64,000 nucleotides of DNA, from assembly GCF_016806065.1 (NCBI RefSeq), contig NZ_CP032405.1, positions 1,100,501 through 1,164,500 of the forward strand, written 5' to 3'. The first letter of the stretch is position 1. Each line of letters opens with the position of its first letter. Positions 38,050 to 48,991 of the stretch are shown here, piece by piece. The translations under genes were made by a program, and so were the position numbers. The DNA is from Rhizobium rosettiformans (GTDB taxonomy: Bacteria; Pseudomonadota; Alphaproteobacteria; Rhizobiales; Rhizobiaceae). The notes beneath the pieces are model-generated. The model worked only from the letters and a program-made list of their open reading frames with translations. It did not search any database and was not told the origin of the DNA.

Positions 38050-38086
38050 GACCGCCCGCGTATCCCTGATGCGCGGGCGGTCTTTC
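38050..38086 (+). terminator. Terminator after ctpA
   Basis: An 11-base perfect stem, GACCGCCCGCG (38050-38060) with CGCGGGCGGTC (38072-38082), then TTTCTG. The T-run is short. The next gene on the same strand starts 36 bases later. Confidence 0.7.
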
Positions 38087-38121
38087 TGTATCCGGACTGC
38101 CGACATCACTGGAAGTATCGC

Positions 38122-39303
38122 ATGGATCTTCATGCACCGCTCGGTCAGGAGCGCAAGGACAAGAAGCCAGGCAAAGGCAGCTCTGCTTTGTCCAGTCTTG
38201 CGGCTGCCCTTGCCGTCGTCTCCCTTGCAGGCTTTTCCGCATGGACGGCCCTGTCACCGGCAAACCTGCGCGCGGTCCCGCCGATCAATCTCACCCCTGC
38301 ACCACCGGAAACCGCCGAGGCGCCAGACACGCCGGCAAGCCGCGAACCGCAGCAGGAGGCAGCCGGCATCGTCAGGAGCGGCCCGAACGACGGAGCCGTG
38401 CTCCGCCGCACCACCACTCCGGACGGGAATGTCGTAACGACCTTCAGCCCGACGGGTCGACAGGGGCCTGTCATCATCGGCACCGCCTCGACCCAGGATC
38501 CGCGTCTGGCAGGCCAGCCGAATGAAGACTTGATCGAACTCACCGATGCGGGCGGACTGCCTGCCGTGTCGGCCTCCGGCCTCCGCCCCGTCGATTTCTA
38601 TGCAAGACCCTGGTCCGGCGCACGCGGCACACGGATCGCGATCGTCATTGGCGGCATCGGTCTCAGCCAGACCGGCAGCCAGAAGGCGATCCGCGAACTG
38701 CCCGAGGACATCACCCTCGCTTTCGCCGCAACGGGCAACAGCCTGCAGCGCTGGATGCAGGAGGCGCGCCGCAAGGGACACGAGATCGTTCTTCAGGTGC
38801 CGATGGAGCCCTTCGATTATCCGGCAAACGATCCGGGACGAGGCGCTCTGCTGGCCGAGAAGACGGCTGCGACCAACGTCGCCAACCTGCACCAGGCCAT
38901 GGCGCGGATCACCAACTACACCGGCATCATGAACTATATGGGCGCCCGCTTCCTCGCCGACGACAAGGCCATGGACCCAGTCATGCGCGACATTGGCAAA
39001 CGCGGGCTGATGTTCCTCGACGACGGATCCACCGCGCGCTCGCTGTCGGGTGATTTCGCCAAGGCGATCGGCTTTCCGCATGCCTATGCGGACGTGATGA
39101 TCGACGCGCAGTTGGACCGCCAGGCAATCCTGGCAAAGCTCGATGAATTGGAGCGGATTGCGCGACGCAACGGCCAGGCGATCGGCGTCGGTGCGGCCTT
39201 CGACGAGACCATCGCAGCGGTCGCCGAATGGCGTAATGAAGCAGTCGCCCGCGGTATCGAATTCGTCGGCGTCTCAGCGCTCGCCAACGACAACAGCCCC
39301 TGA
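38122..39303 (+). CDS. Divergent polysaccharide deacetylase family protein (DUF610/YibQ)
   Basis: A protein of 393 residues with one transmembrane/signal segment (about 25-50), a Pro-rich linker (about 55-150) and a YibQ-type domain (about 165-390). [27 protein letters not shown] and [11 protein letters not shown] are the family blocks; the deacetylase metal residues are only partly kept. It is genetically tied to EnvC/CtpA and cell-wall remodelling, but the reaction is not established. Confidence 0.9.
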   Translation: MDLHAPLGQERKDKKPGKGSSALSSLAAALAVVSLAGFSAWTALSPANLRAVPPINLTPAPPETAEAPDTPASREPQQEAAGIVRSGPNDGAVLRRTTTPDGNVVTTFSPTGRQGPVIIGTASTQDPRLAGQPNEDLIELTDAGGLPAVSASGLRPVDFYARPWSGARGTRIAIVIGGIGLSQTGSQKAIRELPEDITLAFAATGNSLQRWMQEARRKGHEIVLQVPMEPFDYPANDPGRGALLAEKTAATNVANLHQAMARITNYTGIMNYMGARFLADDKAMDPVMRDIGKRGLMFLDDGSTARSLSGDFAKAIGFPHAYADVMIDAQLDRQAILAKLDELERIARRNGQAIGVGAAFDETIAAVAEWRNEAVARGIEFVGVSALANDNSP

Positions 39304-39310
39304 GGATATC

Positions 39311-39844
39311 ATGACCGAGCTCCAATCGACCAAGCCTCAGGTGAAGGCCGAAGATCTGCCCTATCGCCCCTGCGTCGGCATCATGGTGCTGAACCGCGAG
39401 GGTCTCGTCTGGGCGGGACGCCGCCTTTCCGAAGGCAATTCGGAATATGACGGTTCGCCCCAGCTCTGGCAGATGCCGCAGGGTGGGATCGATCCGGGCG
39501 AAGATCCGCTACCGGCCGCCATGCGCGAGCTTTATGAGGAGACCGGCATGAAATCCGTATCCCTGCTCGCCGAAGCCGGCCGTTGGATCAATTACGACCT
39601 GCCGGCCCATCTGATCGGCATTGGCCTGCGCGGCAAGTTCCGCGGCCAGACCCAGCGCTGGTTCGCCTTCCGCTTCGAAGGCGACGAGAGCGAAATCGCC
39701 ATCAACCCACCGCCGGGCGGCCATCAGGCAGAATTCGACGCCTGGGACTGGAAACCGATGCAGGACCTGCCTGGTCTCATCGTGCCCTTCAAGCGCCGGG
39801 TTTACGAAGAGGTCGTCGCCGAGTTCGCCCATCTGGCAGGATGA
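39311..39844 (+). CDS. rppH: RNA pyrophosphohydrolase
   Basis: Nudix enzyme of 177 residues that removes pyrophosphate from 5'-triphosphate mRNA ends and so starts decay. The Nudix box is complete (G-x5-E-x7-REUxEEx[22 protein letters not shown], followed by TGM). [13 protein letters not shown] and [10 protein letters not shown] are RppH-specific. The start MTELQSTK was chosen because GAGGA lies just upstream; it begins seven bases after the DUF610 stop, so the two are probably co-transcribed. Confidence 0.94.
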   Translation: MTELQSTKPQVKAEDLPYRPCVGIMVLNREGLVWAGRRLSEGNSEYDGSPQLWQMPQGGIDPGEDPLPAAMRELYEETGMKSVSLLAEAGRWINYDLPAHLIGIGLRGKFRGQTQRWFAFRFEGDESEIAINPPPGGHQAEFDAWDWKPMQDLPGLIVPFKRRVYEEVVAEFAHLAG

Positions 39845-39862
39845 GCGAACCTGTGGCCAGGA

Positions 39863-40261
39863 TCAGGCCCCGCTTTCGATCTCGAAACCTTCATCCGCCC
39901 AGCCGGTCATCCCGCCGATCATCACCTTGACCCGACGCCCGAGCCGAGCAAGCCTGAGCGCCGCCCGATCCGTGCCGTTGCAATGCGGCCCGGCGCAATA
40001 GACGACGAACAGCGTGTCCTCGGGCCATTCCGCCATCTTTCGCTCGGTCATCTTGCCATGCGGCAGGTTGATGGCGCCGGGCACATGCCCCCTTTCGTAA
40101 AGCTTCGGTCCGCGCACGTCGAGAAGCACGAAGTCCGCCTCGCCACGGCTCATCACCTCATGCACATCCCAGCAGTCGGTCTCGAAGGTGAGCCGCGCCT
40201 GATAATACTGAGCGACAAGGGCCGGATCGGCGGCGGGAATTTCACTGACGAGACTTGGCAT
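39863..40261 (-). CDS. Rhodanese-like domain protein
   Basis: A single rhodanese domain of 132 residues. VLLDVRGPKLYERGHVPGAINLPHG is the domain core (residues about 44-68) and the catalytic Cys is in VVYCAGPHCNGT near 88, with a second Cys six residues on. It is a sulfur-transfer or sensor protein with no assigned substrate. It is divergent from a GlxA-type regulator, which may control it. Confidence 0.9.
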   Translation of the reverse strand: MPSLVSEIPAADPALVAQYYQARLTFETDCWDVHEVMSRGEADFVLLDVRGPKLYERGHVPGAINLPHGKMTERKMAEWPEDTLFVVYCAGPHCNGTDRAALRLARLGRRVKVMIGGMTGWADEGFEIESGA

Positions 40262-40330
40262 GGCAGGCTCCTGTTCGGTCGTTGATATCTAGACCTTGCC
40301 TTTACCCGGGAATTCGGAAAACTGGCGTAA

Positions 40331-41362
40331 ATGACAACATGCGTAAAGATCACGCCAATGACGCCGGCATCGCCTTGTCCATCCTCGCTGCTCACAGGAC
40401 CACGTGTGGTGACGCTCGCCTATGACGGCCTCTGCACCTTCGAATTCGGGGTTGCCGTGGAAGTCTTCGGCCTTGCGCGACCGGAAATGGGAAAGGGCTG
40501 GTATCGTCATGCAACGGCGGCGATCGAGCCCGGCCCTCTGAGTGCTGCCGGCGGTCTGACGGTCAGCGCTTCAGGTGGGCTGGAACTCCTCAAGGAGGCG
40601 GATCTGATCGTCGTGCCCGGCTGGCGCGGGATCGACGAGCCTGTTCCGGTGTCCTTGATCGAGGCGCTGCGGGCGGCCCATGCCCGGGGTGCGCGTCTGA
40701 TGTCGCTATGTTCAGGCGTAGCGGTGCTGGCCGCAACCGGCCTGCTCGACGGCCGGAAAGCCACGACCCACTGGCGCTATGCCGACACAATTTCGCAAAG
40801 ACATCCCGAAATCCATCTCGATCCCGATGTGCTCTATGTCGACGAGGGTCTGATCCTGACGGCCGCAGGCAGTGCTGCCGGCATCGATCTCTGTCTGCAT
40901 GTCGTCCGCCGCGATTTCGGTGCGGATGCCGCCAACAGCGTGGCACGCCGCCTTGTGGTCCCGCCACATCGGGAAGGCGGGCAGGCGCAATTCATCGTAA
41001 GGCCGGTGCCCCAGGAACGCGAAGGACAGCGGATGGGGCCGCTGATCGACTGGATCGAGGCCAATCTGCAGCGCGAGGTGACACTCGCCGAGATGGCAGC
41101 GCGGGCCGGGATGAGCAGCCGGACCTTCCAGCGCCGCTTCCGCGACCTGACAGGTCACAGCCCCGGCGAGTTCTTGCTGACCCGGCGGCTGCGCCATGCC
41201 TGCGATCTTCTGGAGCGCCAGGCTGCCCTGTCGCTCGACGACATCGCTACCGCCTCAGGCTTCGGCACCCCGGCAACGCTGCGCCATCATTTCCGCACAC
41301 GGCTTTCGACGAGCCCGGCCGCCTATCGGGCCAGGTTCGGGCATACAGGCAAGAATGGATAG
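40331..41362 (+). CDS. GlxA-type AraC regulator with DJ-1/PfpI domain
   Basis: A 343-residue regulator with an N-terminal amidase-like DJ-1/PfpI domain (about 20-195; the Cys in LMSLCSGVAVLAATGLLDGR is at the elbow) and a C-terminal AraC double helix-turn-helix (about 230-335; MAARAGMSSRTFQRRFRDLTG and DIATASGFGTPATLRHHF). It is related to FtrA and GlxA. An internal ATG at 40358 is an alternative start. Being divergent from the rhodanese gene suggests that gene as target. Confidence 0.92.
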   Translation: MTTCVKITPMTPASPCPSSLLTGPRVVTLAYDGLCTFEFGVAVEVFGLARPEMGKGWYRHATAAIEPGPLSAAGGLTVSASGGLELLKEADLIVVPGWRGIDEPVPVSLIEALRAAHARGARLMSLCSGVAVLAATGLLDGRKATTHWRYADTISQRHPEIHLDPDVLYVDEGLILTAAGSAAGIDLCLHVVRRDFGADAANSVARRLVVPPHREGGQAQFIVRPVPQEREGQRMGPLIDWIEANLQREVTLAEMAARAGMSSRTFQRRFRDLTGHSPGEFLLTRRLRHACDLLERQAALSLDDIATASGFGTPATLRHHFRTRLSTSPAAYRARFGHTGKNG

Positions 41363-41368
41363 CCGGAC

Positions 41369-41812
41369 CTACCGGTCGGCAGCGGCGGCCTCTTCGGCAC
41401 TTTCCTCGATGCGCTCCATGTCGTCATCGGAAAGGCCGAAATGATGGCCGATCTCGTGGATCAACACATGGGTGATGATATCACCCAGCGTTTCCTCGTT
41501 TTCAGCCCAGTAGTCGAGGATGGGGCGGCGATAGAGGATGATGCGGTTCGGCATCATGCCCGTTTCCATCGAGAAGCGTTCAGAAATCCCGCGCCCCTCG
41601 AACAGACCGAGCAGGTCGAAGGGCGTTTCAAGCGCCATGTCTTCGAAGACTTCGTCCGTGGGGAAATCGGCAATCTCGATGATGAGATCGCGGCTGAGAT
41701 CGCGGAACTCCTGCGGCAGGTGCCCATAAGCCTCGATCGCCAGCGACTCGAATGTGCTGATCGTCGGGGCGTGTCGTTCGCGCCAATCCTCGCTCTGGTC
41801 TATGCGGGCCAT
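41369..41812 (-). CDS. Zincin-like metallopeptidase family protein
   Basis: A small acidic protein of 147 residues with the zinc-protease motif HEIGHHFGLSDDD (H-E-x-x-H with a third His at +6, near residue 115). It belongs to the minimal zincin family (PF06262 type) of unknown function. The N-terminal part is helical and acidic. It is convergent with the GlxA-type gene and divergent from imuA. Confidence 0.88.
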   Translation of the reverse strand: MARIDQSEDWRERHAPTISTFESLAIEAYGHLPQEFRDLSRDLIIEIADFPTDEVFEDMALETPFDLLGLFEGRGISERFSMETGMMPNRIILYRRPILDYWAENEETLGDIITHVLIHEIGHHFGLSDDDMERIEESAEEAAAADR

Positions 41813-41935
41813 GAATACTCCTTACTGCCCGGAGATATAGGATGTTTGCGACGGTATTTCGAGAGTGAATTCAACCGAGGAATAAATTCTCATTTGAATC
41901 CGGTTGACTCTTCCGCGAAGCTCTGGAATCCATAG

Positions 41936-41950
41936 GAACAAATAGAGAAC
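41936..41950. promoter_or_regulatory. LexA box upstream of imuA
   Basis: GAAC (41936-41939), seven bases, GAAC (41947-41950): the direct-repeat SOS box of rhizobia (GTTC-N7-GTTC read on the other strand). It ends 21 bases before the imuA start, where LexA would cover the promoter. Confidence 0.88.
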
Positions 41951-41971
41951 AATTCATCAGGAGACATCGTC

Positions 41972-42901
41972 ATGGGCGAGAGCCCTCAGGCGCGCGAGAC
42001 GCTTTTTGCCTTGCGAGAAGCAATAGCCCGGATCGAGGGAAAGCCCGACCATGCCGCACGCCTGACGGTCCAGCCTACCGGCGCGGCCTCGAAACAAAGG
42101 GCCATGAATGAAAGGCTCGAGCAACGCGATCTCTTGGACAGCATTGTGGGTGAAAGCCTGGCCCGGGGGACGTTGATCGAAGTGAGGGGACAGAGGCTGC
42201 AACAGGCGGGAACCGTGACCGGTTTCGGGCTCGCCCTTGCTCTGATGGCCGCGGAGAACAATCAGACGCAGAGGCAGCGCCTCCTCTTCATCGCCGATCC
42301 CCAGGTCGTCCGGGAAGCGGGTCTCGCCTATGGTCCTGGCCTCCTCGATTTCGGCCTGTCGTCGACCGCATTGGTGCATGCCCTGCCTCGCCGGATCGAG
42401 GACGCGCTCTGGCTGGCTGAGGCAGCGCTTGCCTCCCGTGCCTTTTCCACCGTGCTCCTGGAAGTACAGGGCAATCCGAAGAAATTCGGCCTCACCGAGA
42501 GCCGGCGCCTGAGCCTCAAGGCACGCGCCACCGGTGGCAGGCTGTTGATCCTCCGTCAGGCAGGCGAGGAAGAGGCGTCGAGCGCTCTTCTTCGCCTGTT
42601 TGTCGAACCCGCGCCGGCGGCGGCGCGATCCCTCGCCGACGGGTCCCCGCTGGGCGGCAGCATCGGGTCGTCAGTCTTTCGCATCACACCTGAGAAATCC
42701 CGCATTCCGGGCTCACCCGAACTCATTCTGGAGTGGAATTCCGATGACCGCCGCCTTCAACTTTTCGAGCAGCCCGAACCCGCAAGCCTTGGATCGCCGC
42801 ATTCTTTCGCTGTTTTTCCCAAGGCTCCCGACCGACCGCATCGCCCGACGGCGCTGGGGTCTATCGTGGCGTTTGCACCAAGGCTCGACCGAGCATCCTG
42901 A
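41972..42901 (+). CDS. imuA: ImuA, SOS mutagenesis accessory protein
   Basis: RecA/SulA-like protein of 309 residues, first gene of the imuA-imuB-dnaE2 cassette for translesion mutagenesis. LIEVRGQRLQQAGTVTGFGLALALMA and LLFIADPQVVREAGLAYGPGLLDFGL are the ImuA core; there is no proper Walker A. GGAGA precedes the start. The C-terminal 70 residues overlap the imuB gene in another frame by about 158 bases. Confidence 0.92.
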   Translation: MGESPQARETLFALREAIARIEGKPDHAARLTVQPTGAASKQRAMNERLEQRDLLDSIVGESLARGTLIEVRGQRLQQAGTVTGFGLALALMAAENNQTQRQRLLFIADPQVVREAGLAYGPGLLDFGLSSTALVHALPRRIEDALWLAEAALASRAFSTVLLEVQGNPKKFGLTESRRLSLKARATGGRLLILRQAGEEEASSALLRLFVEPAPAAARSLADGSPLGGSIGSSVFRITPEKSRIPGSPELILEWNSDDRRLQLFEQPEPASLGSPHSFAVFPKAPDRPHRPTALGSIVAFAPRLDRAS

Positions 42902-44369
42902 CCGGGCGCCACTGGCCTGCGCCGGCCGTTCCGCCAATGCCATGCGGATCACCGCACTGGATGATATGGCGGAAGGCTTCGGCCTGCGGATCGGACAGGG
43001 GCTGGCGGAAGCCCGTGCCATTTGTGCGGATCTCGACGTGATCGAAGCGGATCCGGCCGCCGACCGCGCGCTTCTCGATGCCATCGCCGACTGGTGTGAC
43101 CGCTACACGCCGCTGGTGGCTCTCGACGGCGATGACGGACTGATGCTCGATATCACCGGCTGCGCCCATCTCTTCGGCGGCGAGGAAAGGCTGATCGAGG
43201 ACGTTGAGCGCCGCATGACCGCCTTCGGCCTTGCGGTCAAGATCGCGGTCGGCCCGACCCCTGGTCTCGCCCGTGCCTGCAGCCGTTTTGACGGCCCCCG
43301 GCGCGTCGCCCCATCCGAGGCCGCAGCCGCACTCGCTCCCCTGCCGATCGCGGCCCTCCGGCTCGAACCGCAGATCGTCATGAATCTCGCCCGTGTCGGC
43401 TTGAAGACATCAGGGGATCTTCTCGCAGCCCCGCGTGCGCCGATCACCCGCCGCTTCGGTGCGGGTCCGATCCTTCGCCTCGATCAGGCGCTGGGACACG
43501 AGGGAGAACCCATTTCGCCGCGACGCCACCTGCCTCTGCTTTCGGCCGAACGGCGTCTCGCAGAACCGATCATGACCGAAGATCAGGTCCTCGATCTCGC
43601 CGGCCGCCTGGCTGCCGGCTTGAAAACCTCGCTTGAAGCCCGCGGCGAAGGGGGCCGTCTGTTCGAACTTCTGGTCTTCCGTGTCGATGGCAAGGTCTTT
43701 CGGATCGAGGTCGGAGCCTCCGCCCCCTTGCGCGATCCAGGCCGCATCCGGGTCCTGTTCGAGGAGCGCCTTTCCGTCATCCATGACGAGCTCGATGCCG
43801 GCTTCGGCTTCGAACTCGTGCGCCTCAATGTCCTCCTGAGCGAGGCCTTTGAAGTGCGCCAGTCCGCCCTTGCCGACGAGGAGGACGGCAGCGAGGATCT
43901 CACGCGCTTCCTCGATCAGGTGGCCGCCCGCCTGGGAGAACGGGCGCTTCGCCTGCCCGTGCCGCTGGCCAGCCACTGGCCGGAGAGAGCGTCGACACAT
44001 GCCCCCGCCGCCGATGCGCTCAAGACGGCAGATCTCTCTTTGCCTCGATCCCAGAGGTCTGCGAGACAGGCGCGTGCCTTGCGTCCCTTGCGCCTCCTCC
44101 ACCGGCCTGAAGAGGTCGAGGTCATGTCCGTGGTCCCGGATGGTCCACCGGCCAGCTTCCGCTGGCGCCGTGTGCAACGACGTATCCTGAGAGCCGAAGG
44201 TCCGGAGCGCCTAACGCCGGAATGGTGGTCTGATGGCGAGGATGCCCCGCCACGCGATTATTTCCGCATCGAGGATACCGATGGCCAGCGCTTCTGGCTG
44301 TATCGCGAGGGTCTTTATGAGCGGCGGACCGTGACGCCGAGCTGGTTCCTTCAGGGCTTCTTTGCGTGA
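42744..44369 (+). CDS. imuB: ImuB, inactive Y-family polymerase-like mutasome hub
   Basis: A Y-family polymerase homologue of 541 residues. Palm and finger segments are present ([49 protein letters not shown]), but the catalytic acidic pair of true Pol IV/V is not recognisable, as in all ImuB. ImuB links DnaE2 to the beta clamp. The start MTAAFNF has GGAGTGGA upstream and lies inside imuA; a longer frame reaches 42600. It overlaps the dnaE2 region at its end. Confidence 0.92.
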   Translation: MTAAFNFSSSPNPQALDRRILSLFFPRLPTDRIARRRWGLSWRLHQGSTEHPDRAPLACAGRSANAMRITALDDMAEGFGLRIGQGLAEARAICADLDVIEADPAADRALLDAIADWCDRYTPLVALDGDDGLMLDITGCAHLFGGEERLIEDVERRMTAFGLAVKIAVGPTPGLARACSRFDGPRRVAPSEAAAALAPLPIAALRLEPQIVMNLARVGLKTSGDLLAAPRAPITRRFGAGPILRLDQALGHEGEPISPRRHLPLLSAERRLAEPIMTEDQVLDLAGRLAAGLKTSLEARGEGGRLFELLVFRVDGKVFRIEVGASAPLRDPGRIRVLFEERLSVIHDELDAGFGFELVRLNVLLSEAFEVRQSALADEEDGSEDLTRFLDQVAARLGERALRLPVPLASHWPERASTHAPAADALKTADLSLPRSQRSARQARALRPLRLLHRPEEVEVMSVVPDGPPASFRWRRVQRRILRAEGPERLTPEWWSDGEDAPPRDYFRIEDTDGQRFWLYREGLYERRTVTPSWFLQGFFA

Positions 44370-44385
44370 AGCAGGATCCGTGACG

Positions 44386-47300
44386 ATGCAGAGGTTTTAC
44401 GAAATCGGATTGCGCAGCAATTTCTCCTTCCTCGACGGCGCATCCCATGCCGAGGAACTGGTGGAACGCGCGCTGCTTCTCGGCCTTTCGGGCCTTGGCC
44501 TCGCCGATCGCAACACGGTCGCCGGTGTTGTCCGCCTGCATGCCGCGGCCAAATTGAATGGTCTCGAATTCCGCCCCGGCGCCCGCCTCGTCTTCGACGA
44601 CGACACGCCTGAACTTCTTGCCTATCCCTTGAACCGCAAGGGATGGGGCAATCTCTGTCGTTTGCTGAGCGAGGGAAACCTGCGCTCGAAAAAGGGCGTT
44701 TGTACGCTCTGGGAAAAGGATCTTCTGGCATGGTGCGAGGATCTTCTGTTCATCGCCATGCCACCCCCGCTGGCAAGCCATGCCGATGTCGAAACCTTTG
44801 AAAGCCGGCTCGCCTCTCTCCGCCCTCGCCTGGCGGATCGTCTGTATCTCGCCCTCGTTCCCCGTCACGATGGCGCAGACCAGAGAAACTTCGCGGAGCT
44901 TGACGGAATTTCGAAACGGCTCGGCCTTCCCCTGATCGCCACCAACGACGCCCTTTACCACGCTCCGGATCGCAAGCCGGTTGCCGATGTGGTCATCGCA
45001 ATCCGCGAGCATGTGACGATTGCCGAAGCCGGACTTCGCCTGCACGCCCATGCCGAACGACACCTGAAAAGCCCAGAGGAAATGGCCCGGCTGCTGAGAG
45101 CCTGGCCGGAGGCCCTGGACAACAACATCAATTTCTTTAGCCGGCTTCGGTTTTCTCTCGATGAGTTGTCGCACCAGTACCCCGATGAGATCTTCGACGG
45201 AGAATCTCCGTCTCTGGCCCTCCGACGGCTGACCTATGAAGGCGCGCGCAACCGCTATCCGGAGGGTATTCCACAAAAGGTCCTCGGTCTCCTCGACTAC
45301 GAACTGAAGCTCATCGCGGAGAAGCGCTACGAACCCTACTTCCTGACCGTCTACCGGATCGTCTGCCACGCCAGGGAGGCAGGCATTCTCTGCCAGGGCC
45401 GTGGCTCGGCCGCCAATTCCGCCGTCTGTTTCTGCCTTGGCATCACGGAAGTCGACCCGCAGAAGACGACGCTGCTGTTCGACCGCTTCATCTCGACGGA
45501 ACGCGACGAGCCGCCGGATATCGATGTCGATTTCGAGCATGAGAAGCGGGAGGATGTGATCCGCTTCATCTACGAAACCTATGGTCGCCAGCATGCTGCC
45601 CTGACAGCGGCCGTCATCAGCTATCGCGCCCGGTCTGCCGGCCGCGAGGTGGCAAAGGCCTTCGGCATGTCGGAAGATGTGCAGTCCGCGCTTGCCGGTT
45701 CGATCTGGGGCTGGTGGACCAGCGATTTCACCGAGGAACAGGCAAAGGCTGCCGGCCTCGACCTCAAGGATGCCACCACCCGGCGCGTGCTTGATTACGC
45801 CCAGGCCTTGCAGGGCTTTCCCCGCCATCTCTCCCAGCATGTCGGCGGCTTCGTCATCACCCGCGACCGCCTCGACGAGGTCGTTCCGATCATGAACACG
45901 GCCGATGGCCGCTACATGGTCGAATGGGACAAGGACGATCTCGACACGTTGAAGATCCTGAAGATCGACGTTCTTGCGCTTGGCATGCTCACCTGCCTCG
46001 CCAAGGCCTTCAAGCTGCTGGCACTTCATTACGATCGTCACGAGACGCTGGCCTCGGTCAATCAGGACCAGTGCCCTGAGGTCTATGACATGATATGCCG
46101 CGCCGACACGATCGGCGTCTTCCAGATCGAAAGCCGTGCCCAGATGAGCATGCTGCCGCGGCTGAAGCCCCGCAAGTTCTATGATCTGGTGATCGAGGTG
46201 GCGATCGTCCGGCCAGGCCCCATCCAGGGCAACATGGTCCATCCTTACCTGAAGCGGCGCGAAGACCTGCTGGCCGGCCGGCCGATCGGCTATCCGAGCG
46301 ATGAACTGCGCACCGTGCTGGAGCGCACGCTGGGTGTGCCCCTTTTCCAGGAACAGGCCATGCAGATCGCCATCACGGCTGCCGGTTTCACCCCGGGAGA
46401 AGCTGACAAGCTGCGCCGTGCCATGGCCACCTTTCGCCGCACCGGCCAGGTCTCCAGCTTCCAGAAACGCATGATCGAGGGCATGGTGGCCAATGGCTAC
46501 GATCCGGATTTCGCCGCCCGCTGCTTCAGCCAGATCGAAGGCTTCGGCGAATACGGCTTCCCGGAAAGCCATGCCGCCTCCTTCGCCCTGCTCGTCTATG
46601 TCTCCTGCTGGTTCAAGGCCTTCTATCCGGATGTCTTCTGTGCCGCGATCCTGAATTCACAGCCCATGGGCTTTTACGCCCCCGCCCAGCTCGTGCGCGA
46701 TGCCCGCGATCACGGCGTCGATATCCGCCCGGTCGATATCAACCACTCGACCTGGGACTGCCTTCTCGAAGGGGAAGAGGCGGGCGATTTCGATCCGGCC
46801 CGCATCGCCAGCCGTCATCGGTCCATGGCCGGCGTGATCAGGTCGAAAAAGGCCGTTCGCATCGGATTTCGCCAGATCAAGGGCATACCGAAGGAGGCCA
46901 TGGATATCCTCGTTTCGCAACGCGGTAAGGGTTATGATTCCGTTCGCGACCTGTGGCTGCGCACGCGGCTTGCCCGCCCCGTCATCGAGAAACTCGCCGA
47001 TGCCGACTGCTTTTCCTCTCTTGGCTTATCGCGTCGCGAGGCACTTTGGGCGGCTCAGGCCCTCGATGGAGAGGCGGCCGTCGAAGTCCTGCCGCTCTTC
47101 GAGGCAGCCCCCCAGGAAGATCTGCAGCGCGAGGCGGAAATGATCCTCCCCCGCATGTTGCCGGGCGAAGAGGTCTTGAGCGATTACCGCAGTCTGACCT
47201 TCTCCCTGAAGGCACATCCCGTTTCATTCCTTCGCCAGGCCATGCAGCGGGCCGGCCTCAAATCGGCAACCGATCTCGAAAATCTTTCCCATGGCGCCAA

Positions 47301-47736
47301 GGTGGAGATTGCAGGCCTGGTCCTTGTCCGCCAACGACCGGGTTCGGCCAAGGGGGTCATCTTCATGACGCTGGAGGACGAGACGGGCACAGCCAATGTC
47401 ATTGTCTGGCCGAAGGTGTTCGAACGTTACCGCCCGGTCGTCATGGGCGCGCGGCTGGTCGCCCTGCGCGGGCGCCTGCAGAAGGCGCATGGCGTCATCC
47501 ATGTGGTTGCAGACCATCTGGTCGACGCAAGCGCCCGGCTCGGTCTGCTGCTCGAAGAGCTCAAGACCTTCGACACGCTCGCCCATGCGGATGAGGTTCG
47601 TCGCCCGGGTGTCGATCAGCGCCAGGCAAAGCGGGAAAAGGTCCCACGTCTCCCCCCACCGGCCGCCCCTCCGCCCGGCCATCCTCGCCGCAGCGCCATG
47701 GCGGACCTGATGCCGAAAGGACGCAACTTCCATTGA
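44386..47736 (+). CDS. dnaE2: Error-prone DNA polymerase DnaE2 (ImuC)
   Basis: C-family polymerase of 1116 residues that performs damage-induced translesion synthesis. PHP domain at the N terminus ([16 protein letters not shown]), the catalytic Asp motif [10 protein letters not shown] near 386, [25 protein letters not shown] near 727, and a C-terminal OB fold ([29 protein letters not shown], given here in two parts). Starts at GTG 44380 or TTG 44362 are alternatives. LexA-controlled through the shared imuA promoter. Confidence 0.96.
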   Translation: MQRFYEIGLRSNFSFLDGASHAEELVERALLLGLSGLGLADRNTVAGVVRLHAAAKLNGLEFRPGARLVFDDDTPELLAYPLNRKGWGNLCRLLSEGNLRSKKGVCTLWEKDLLAWCEDLLFIAMPPPLASHADVETFESRLASLRPRLADRLYLALVPRHDGADQRNFAELDGISKRLGLPLIATNDALYHAPDRKPVADVVIAIREHVTIAEAGLRLHAHAERHLKSPEEMARLLRAWPEALDNNINFFSRLRFSLDELSHQYPDEIFDGESPSLALRRLTYEGARNRYPEGIPQKVLGLLDYELKLIAEKRYEPYFLTVYRIVCHAREAGILCQGRGSAANSAVCFCLGITEVDPQKTTLLFDRFISTERDEPPDIDVDFEHEKREDVIRFIYETYGRQHAALTAAVISYRARSAGREVAKAFGMSEDVQSALAGSIWGWWTSDFTEEQAKAAGLDLKDATTRRVLDYAQALQGFPRHLSQHVGGFVITRDRLDEVVPIMNTADGRYMVEWDKDDLDTLKILKIDVLALGMLTCLAKAFKLLALHYDRHETLASVNQDQCPEVYDMICRADTIGVFQIESRAQMSMLPRLKPRKFYDLVIEVAIVRPGPIQGNMVHPYLKRREDLLAGRPIGYPSDELRTVLERTLGVPLFQEQAMQIAITAAGFTPGEADKLRRAMATFRRTGQVSSFQKRMIEGMVANGYDPDFAARCFSQIEGFGEYGFPESHAASFALLVYVSCWFKAFYPDVFCAAILNSQPMGFYAPAQLVRDARDHGVDIRPVDINHSTWDCLLEGEEAGDFDPARIASRHRSMAGVIRSKKAVRIGFRQIKGIPKEAMDILVSQRGKGYDSVRDLWLRTRLARPVIEKLADADCFSSLGLSRREALWAAQALDGEAAVEVLPLFEAAPQEDLQREAEMILPRMLPGEEVLSDYRSLTFSLKAHPVSFLRQAMQRAGLKSATDLENLSHGAKVEIAGLVLVRQRPGSAKGVIFMTLEDETGTANVIVWPKVFERYRPVVMGARLVALRGRLQKAHGVIHVVADHLVDASARLGLLLEELKTFDTLAHADEVRRPGVDQRQAKREKVPRLPPPAAPPPGHPRRSAMADLMPKGRNFH

Positions 47737-47856
47737 CGGTGCGACACCTCGAGGGGCGATCACATCTGCAGCCCTATCCGCGATTTTTCTTGACAAAGGC
47801 CATCTGGTTTACGAGAAAGGCGAGAGTGAATGTCATGTTTGACGAGTGCCCCGTCC

Positions 47857-48180
47857 ATGCTGGTCTGCAGCTGCAATTACATCACCGACAAAGACATCAA
47901 GTCAGTCATCAATGAGATGCTGGATGAAGACTGTTGGCAGTTGATTGTTCCGGGTAAGGTCTACCATGCCATGAACAAGCGCGGCCGCTGCTGCGGCTGT
48001 TTTCCGAATGTTGTCGACCTGATCATTCGCACCACCGAAGAATATCACGCCCTCCGTCAGACCGAAGAAACCAAGGTCATCAACTTCATGGAACGCCTCA
48101 AGCAGTTCCACGAGGAGCAGAAGGCAGCGCTGGCCGAACGGCGCCAGGCCATGCTGACAGCCAAGCGCGCGGCCGGCTGA
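47857..48180 (+). CDS. bfd: Bfd-like (2Fe-2S) bacterioferritin-associated ferredoxin
   Basis: A 107-residue protein with the Bfd cluster ligands C4-x-C6 and C45-x2-C48 (MLVCSCNYIT and GRCCGCFP). The C-terminal 35 residues form a charged helix not present in short Bfd. Known Bfd reduces the bacterioferritin core to release iron; bfr lies 224 bases downstream on the same strand. An upstream ATG (47830) has a better ribosome-binding site and would add nine residues; homology favours the shorter form. Confidence 0.9.
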   Translation: MLVCSCNYITDKDIKSVINEMLDEDCWQLIVPGKVYHAMNKRGRCCGCFPNVVDLIIRTTEEYHALRQTEETKVINFMERLKQFHEEQKAALAERRQAMLTAKRAAG

Positions 48181-48319
48181 GACGCCTGCATCTGCATCAG
48201 CCGCTCACCTAGGCCGCCAGATCCATTTCCCTAACCGTCACGCACCAGTTCTCAGACGCTACGCAGATTGAACCTGCCCTGTCGATCTGGCCACTGAAAC
48301 CTGCTTGCCACTCCCAAGA

Positions 48320-48336
48320 ATTAGAATACTTCTAAA
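48320..48336. promoter_or_regulatory. ICE box (Irr-binding iron control element) upstream of bfr
   Basis: TTAGAA-TAC-TTCTAA (48321-48335) is a perfect inverted repeat, extended by A on both sides. It matches the rhizobial Irr box TTTAGAA-N3-TTCTAAA at 16 of 17 positions or better. It lies 69 bases before bfr, so Irr should repress bfr when iron is scarce. Confidence 0.85.
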
Positions 48337-48404
48337 AAGGGCTCGACAGGCGACAGCGCTGGCGCTAGAGTTGCACCATTCAATTCATACAAGGGACGAA
48401 TATT

Positions 48405-48890
48405 ATGAAGGGTGATCCGAAGGTCATTGAACGGCTCAACGAAGCGCTGTTCCTCGAACTCGGCGCGGTCAATCAGTACTGGCTGCACTACCGCCTGCTC
48501 AACGATTGGGGCTACACGAAGCTCGCCAAGAAGGAGCGGGCCGAGTCGATCGAGGAAATGCAGCACGCCGACAAGATCATCGATCGGATCATCTTCCTCG
48601 AAGGCCATCCGAACCTCCAGACCGTTGCACCGCTGCGCATCGGCCAGAACGTCAAGGAAGTGCTCGAAGCCGACCTTGCCGGCGAATACGACGCCCGCAC
48701 CTCTTACAAGGCCTCGCGCGACATCTGTTACCAGGCCGGCGACTATGTCTCGATGAAGATCTTCGAACAGCTGTTGATCGACGAGGAAGGCCATATCGAC
48801 TTCCTGGAGACCCAGCTCGAGCTTCTCTCCAAGATCGGCGAAGAAAAATACGGTCAGCTCAACGCGGACTCCGCCGACGCTGCCGAGTAA
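48405..48890 (+). CDS. bfr: Bacterioferritin
   Basis: Iron-storage 24-mer subunit of 161 residues. Ferroxidase ligands are Glu18 ([13 protein letters not shown]), Glu51 with His54 ([12 protein letters not shown]), Glu94 (EYDARTSYK), Glu127 and His130 ([10 protein letters not shown]). The haem-ligand Met52 is present in EEMQHA. The Irr box upstream and the bfd-like gene before it give a small iron-storage unit. GGGACG precedes the ATG. A terminator follows. Confidence 0.97.
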   Translation: MKGDPKVIERLNEALFLELGAVNQYWLHYRLLNDWGYTKLAKKERAESIEEMQHADKIIDRIIFLEGHPNLQTVAPLRIGQNVKEVLEADLAGEYDARTSYKASRDICYQAGDYVSMKIFEQLLIDEEGHIDFLETQLELLSKIGEEKYGQLNADSADAAE

Positions 48891-48912
48891 ACCGCCCTCC
48901 ACTCTTCCAGAA

Positions 48913-48936
48913 AGCTCCGCTTGCGGGGCTTTTTTC
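48913..48936 (+). terminator. Terminator of bfr
   Basis: AGCTCCGC (48913-48920) and GCGGGGCT (48923-48930) pair with one G-T pair, and a run of six T follows (48930-48935). Confidence 0.85.
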
Positions 48937-48991
48937 GTTTTGTGCGATTAAACCCTACCGCGGCTCTTAGCGTCTCCGCGCAGGTGCGAAC

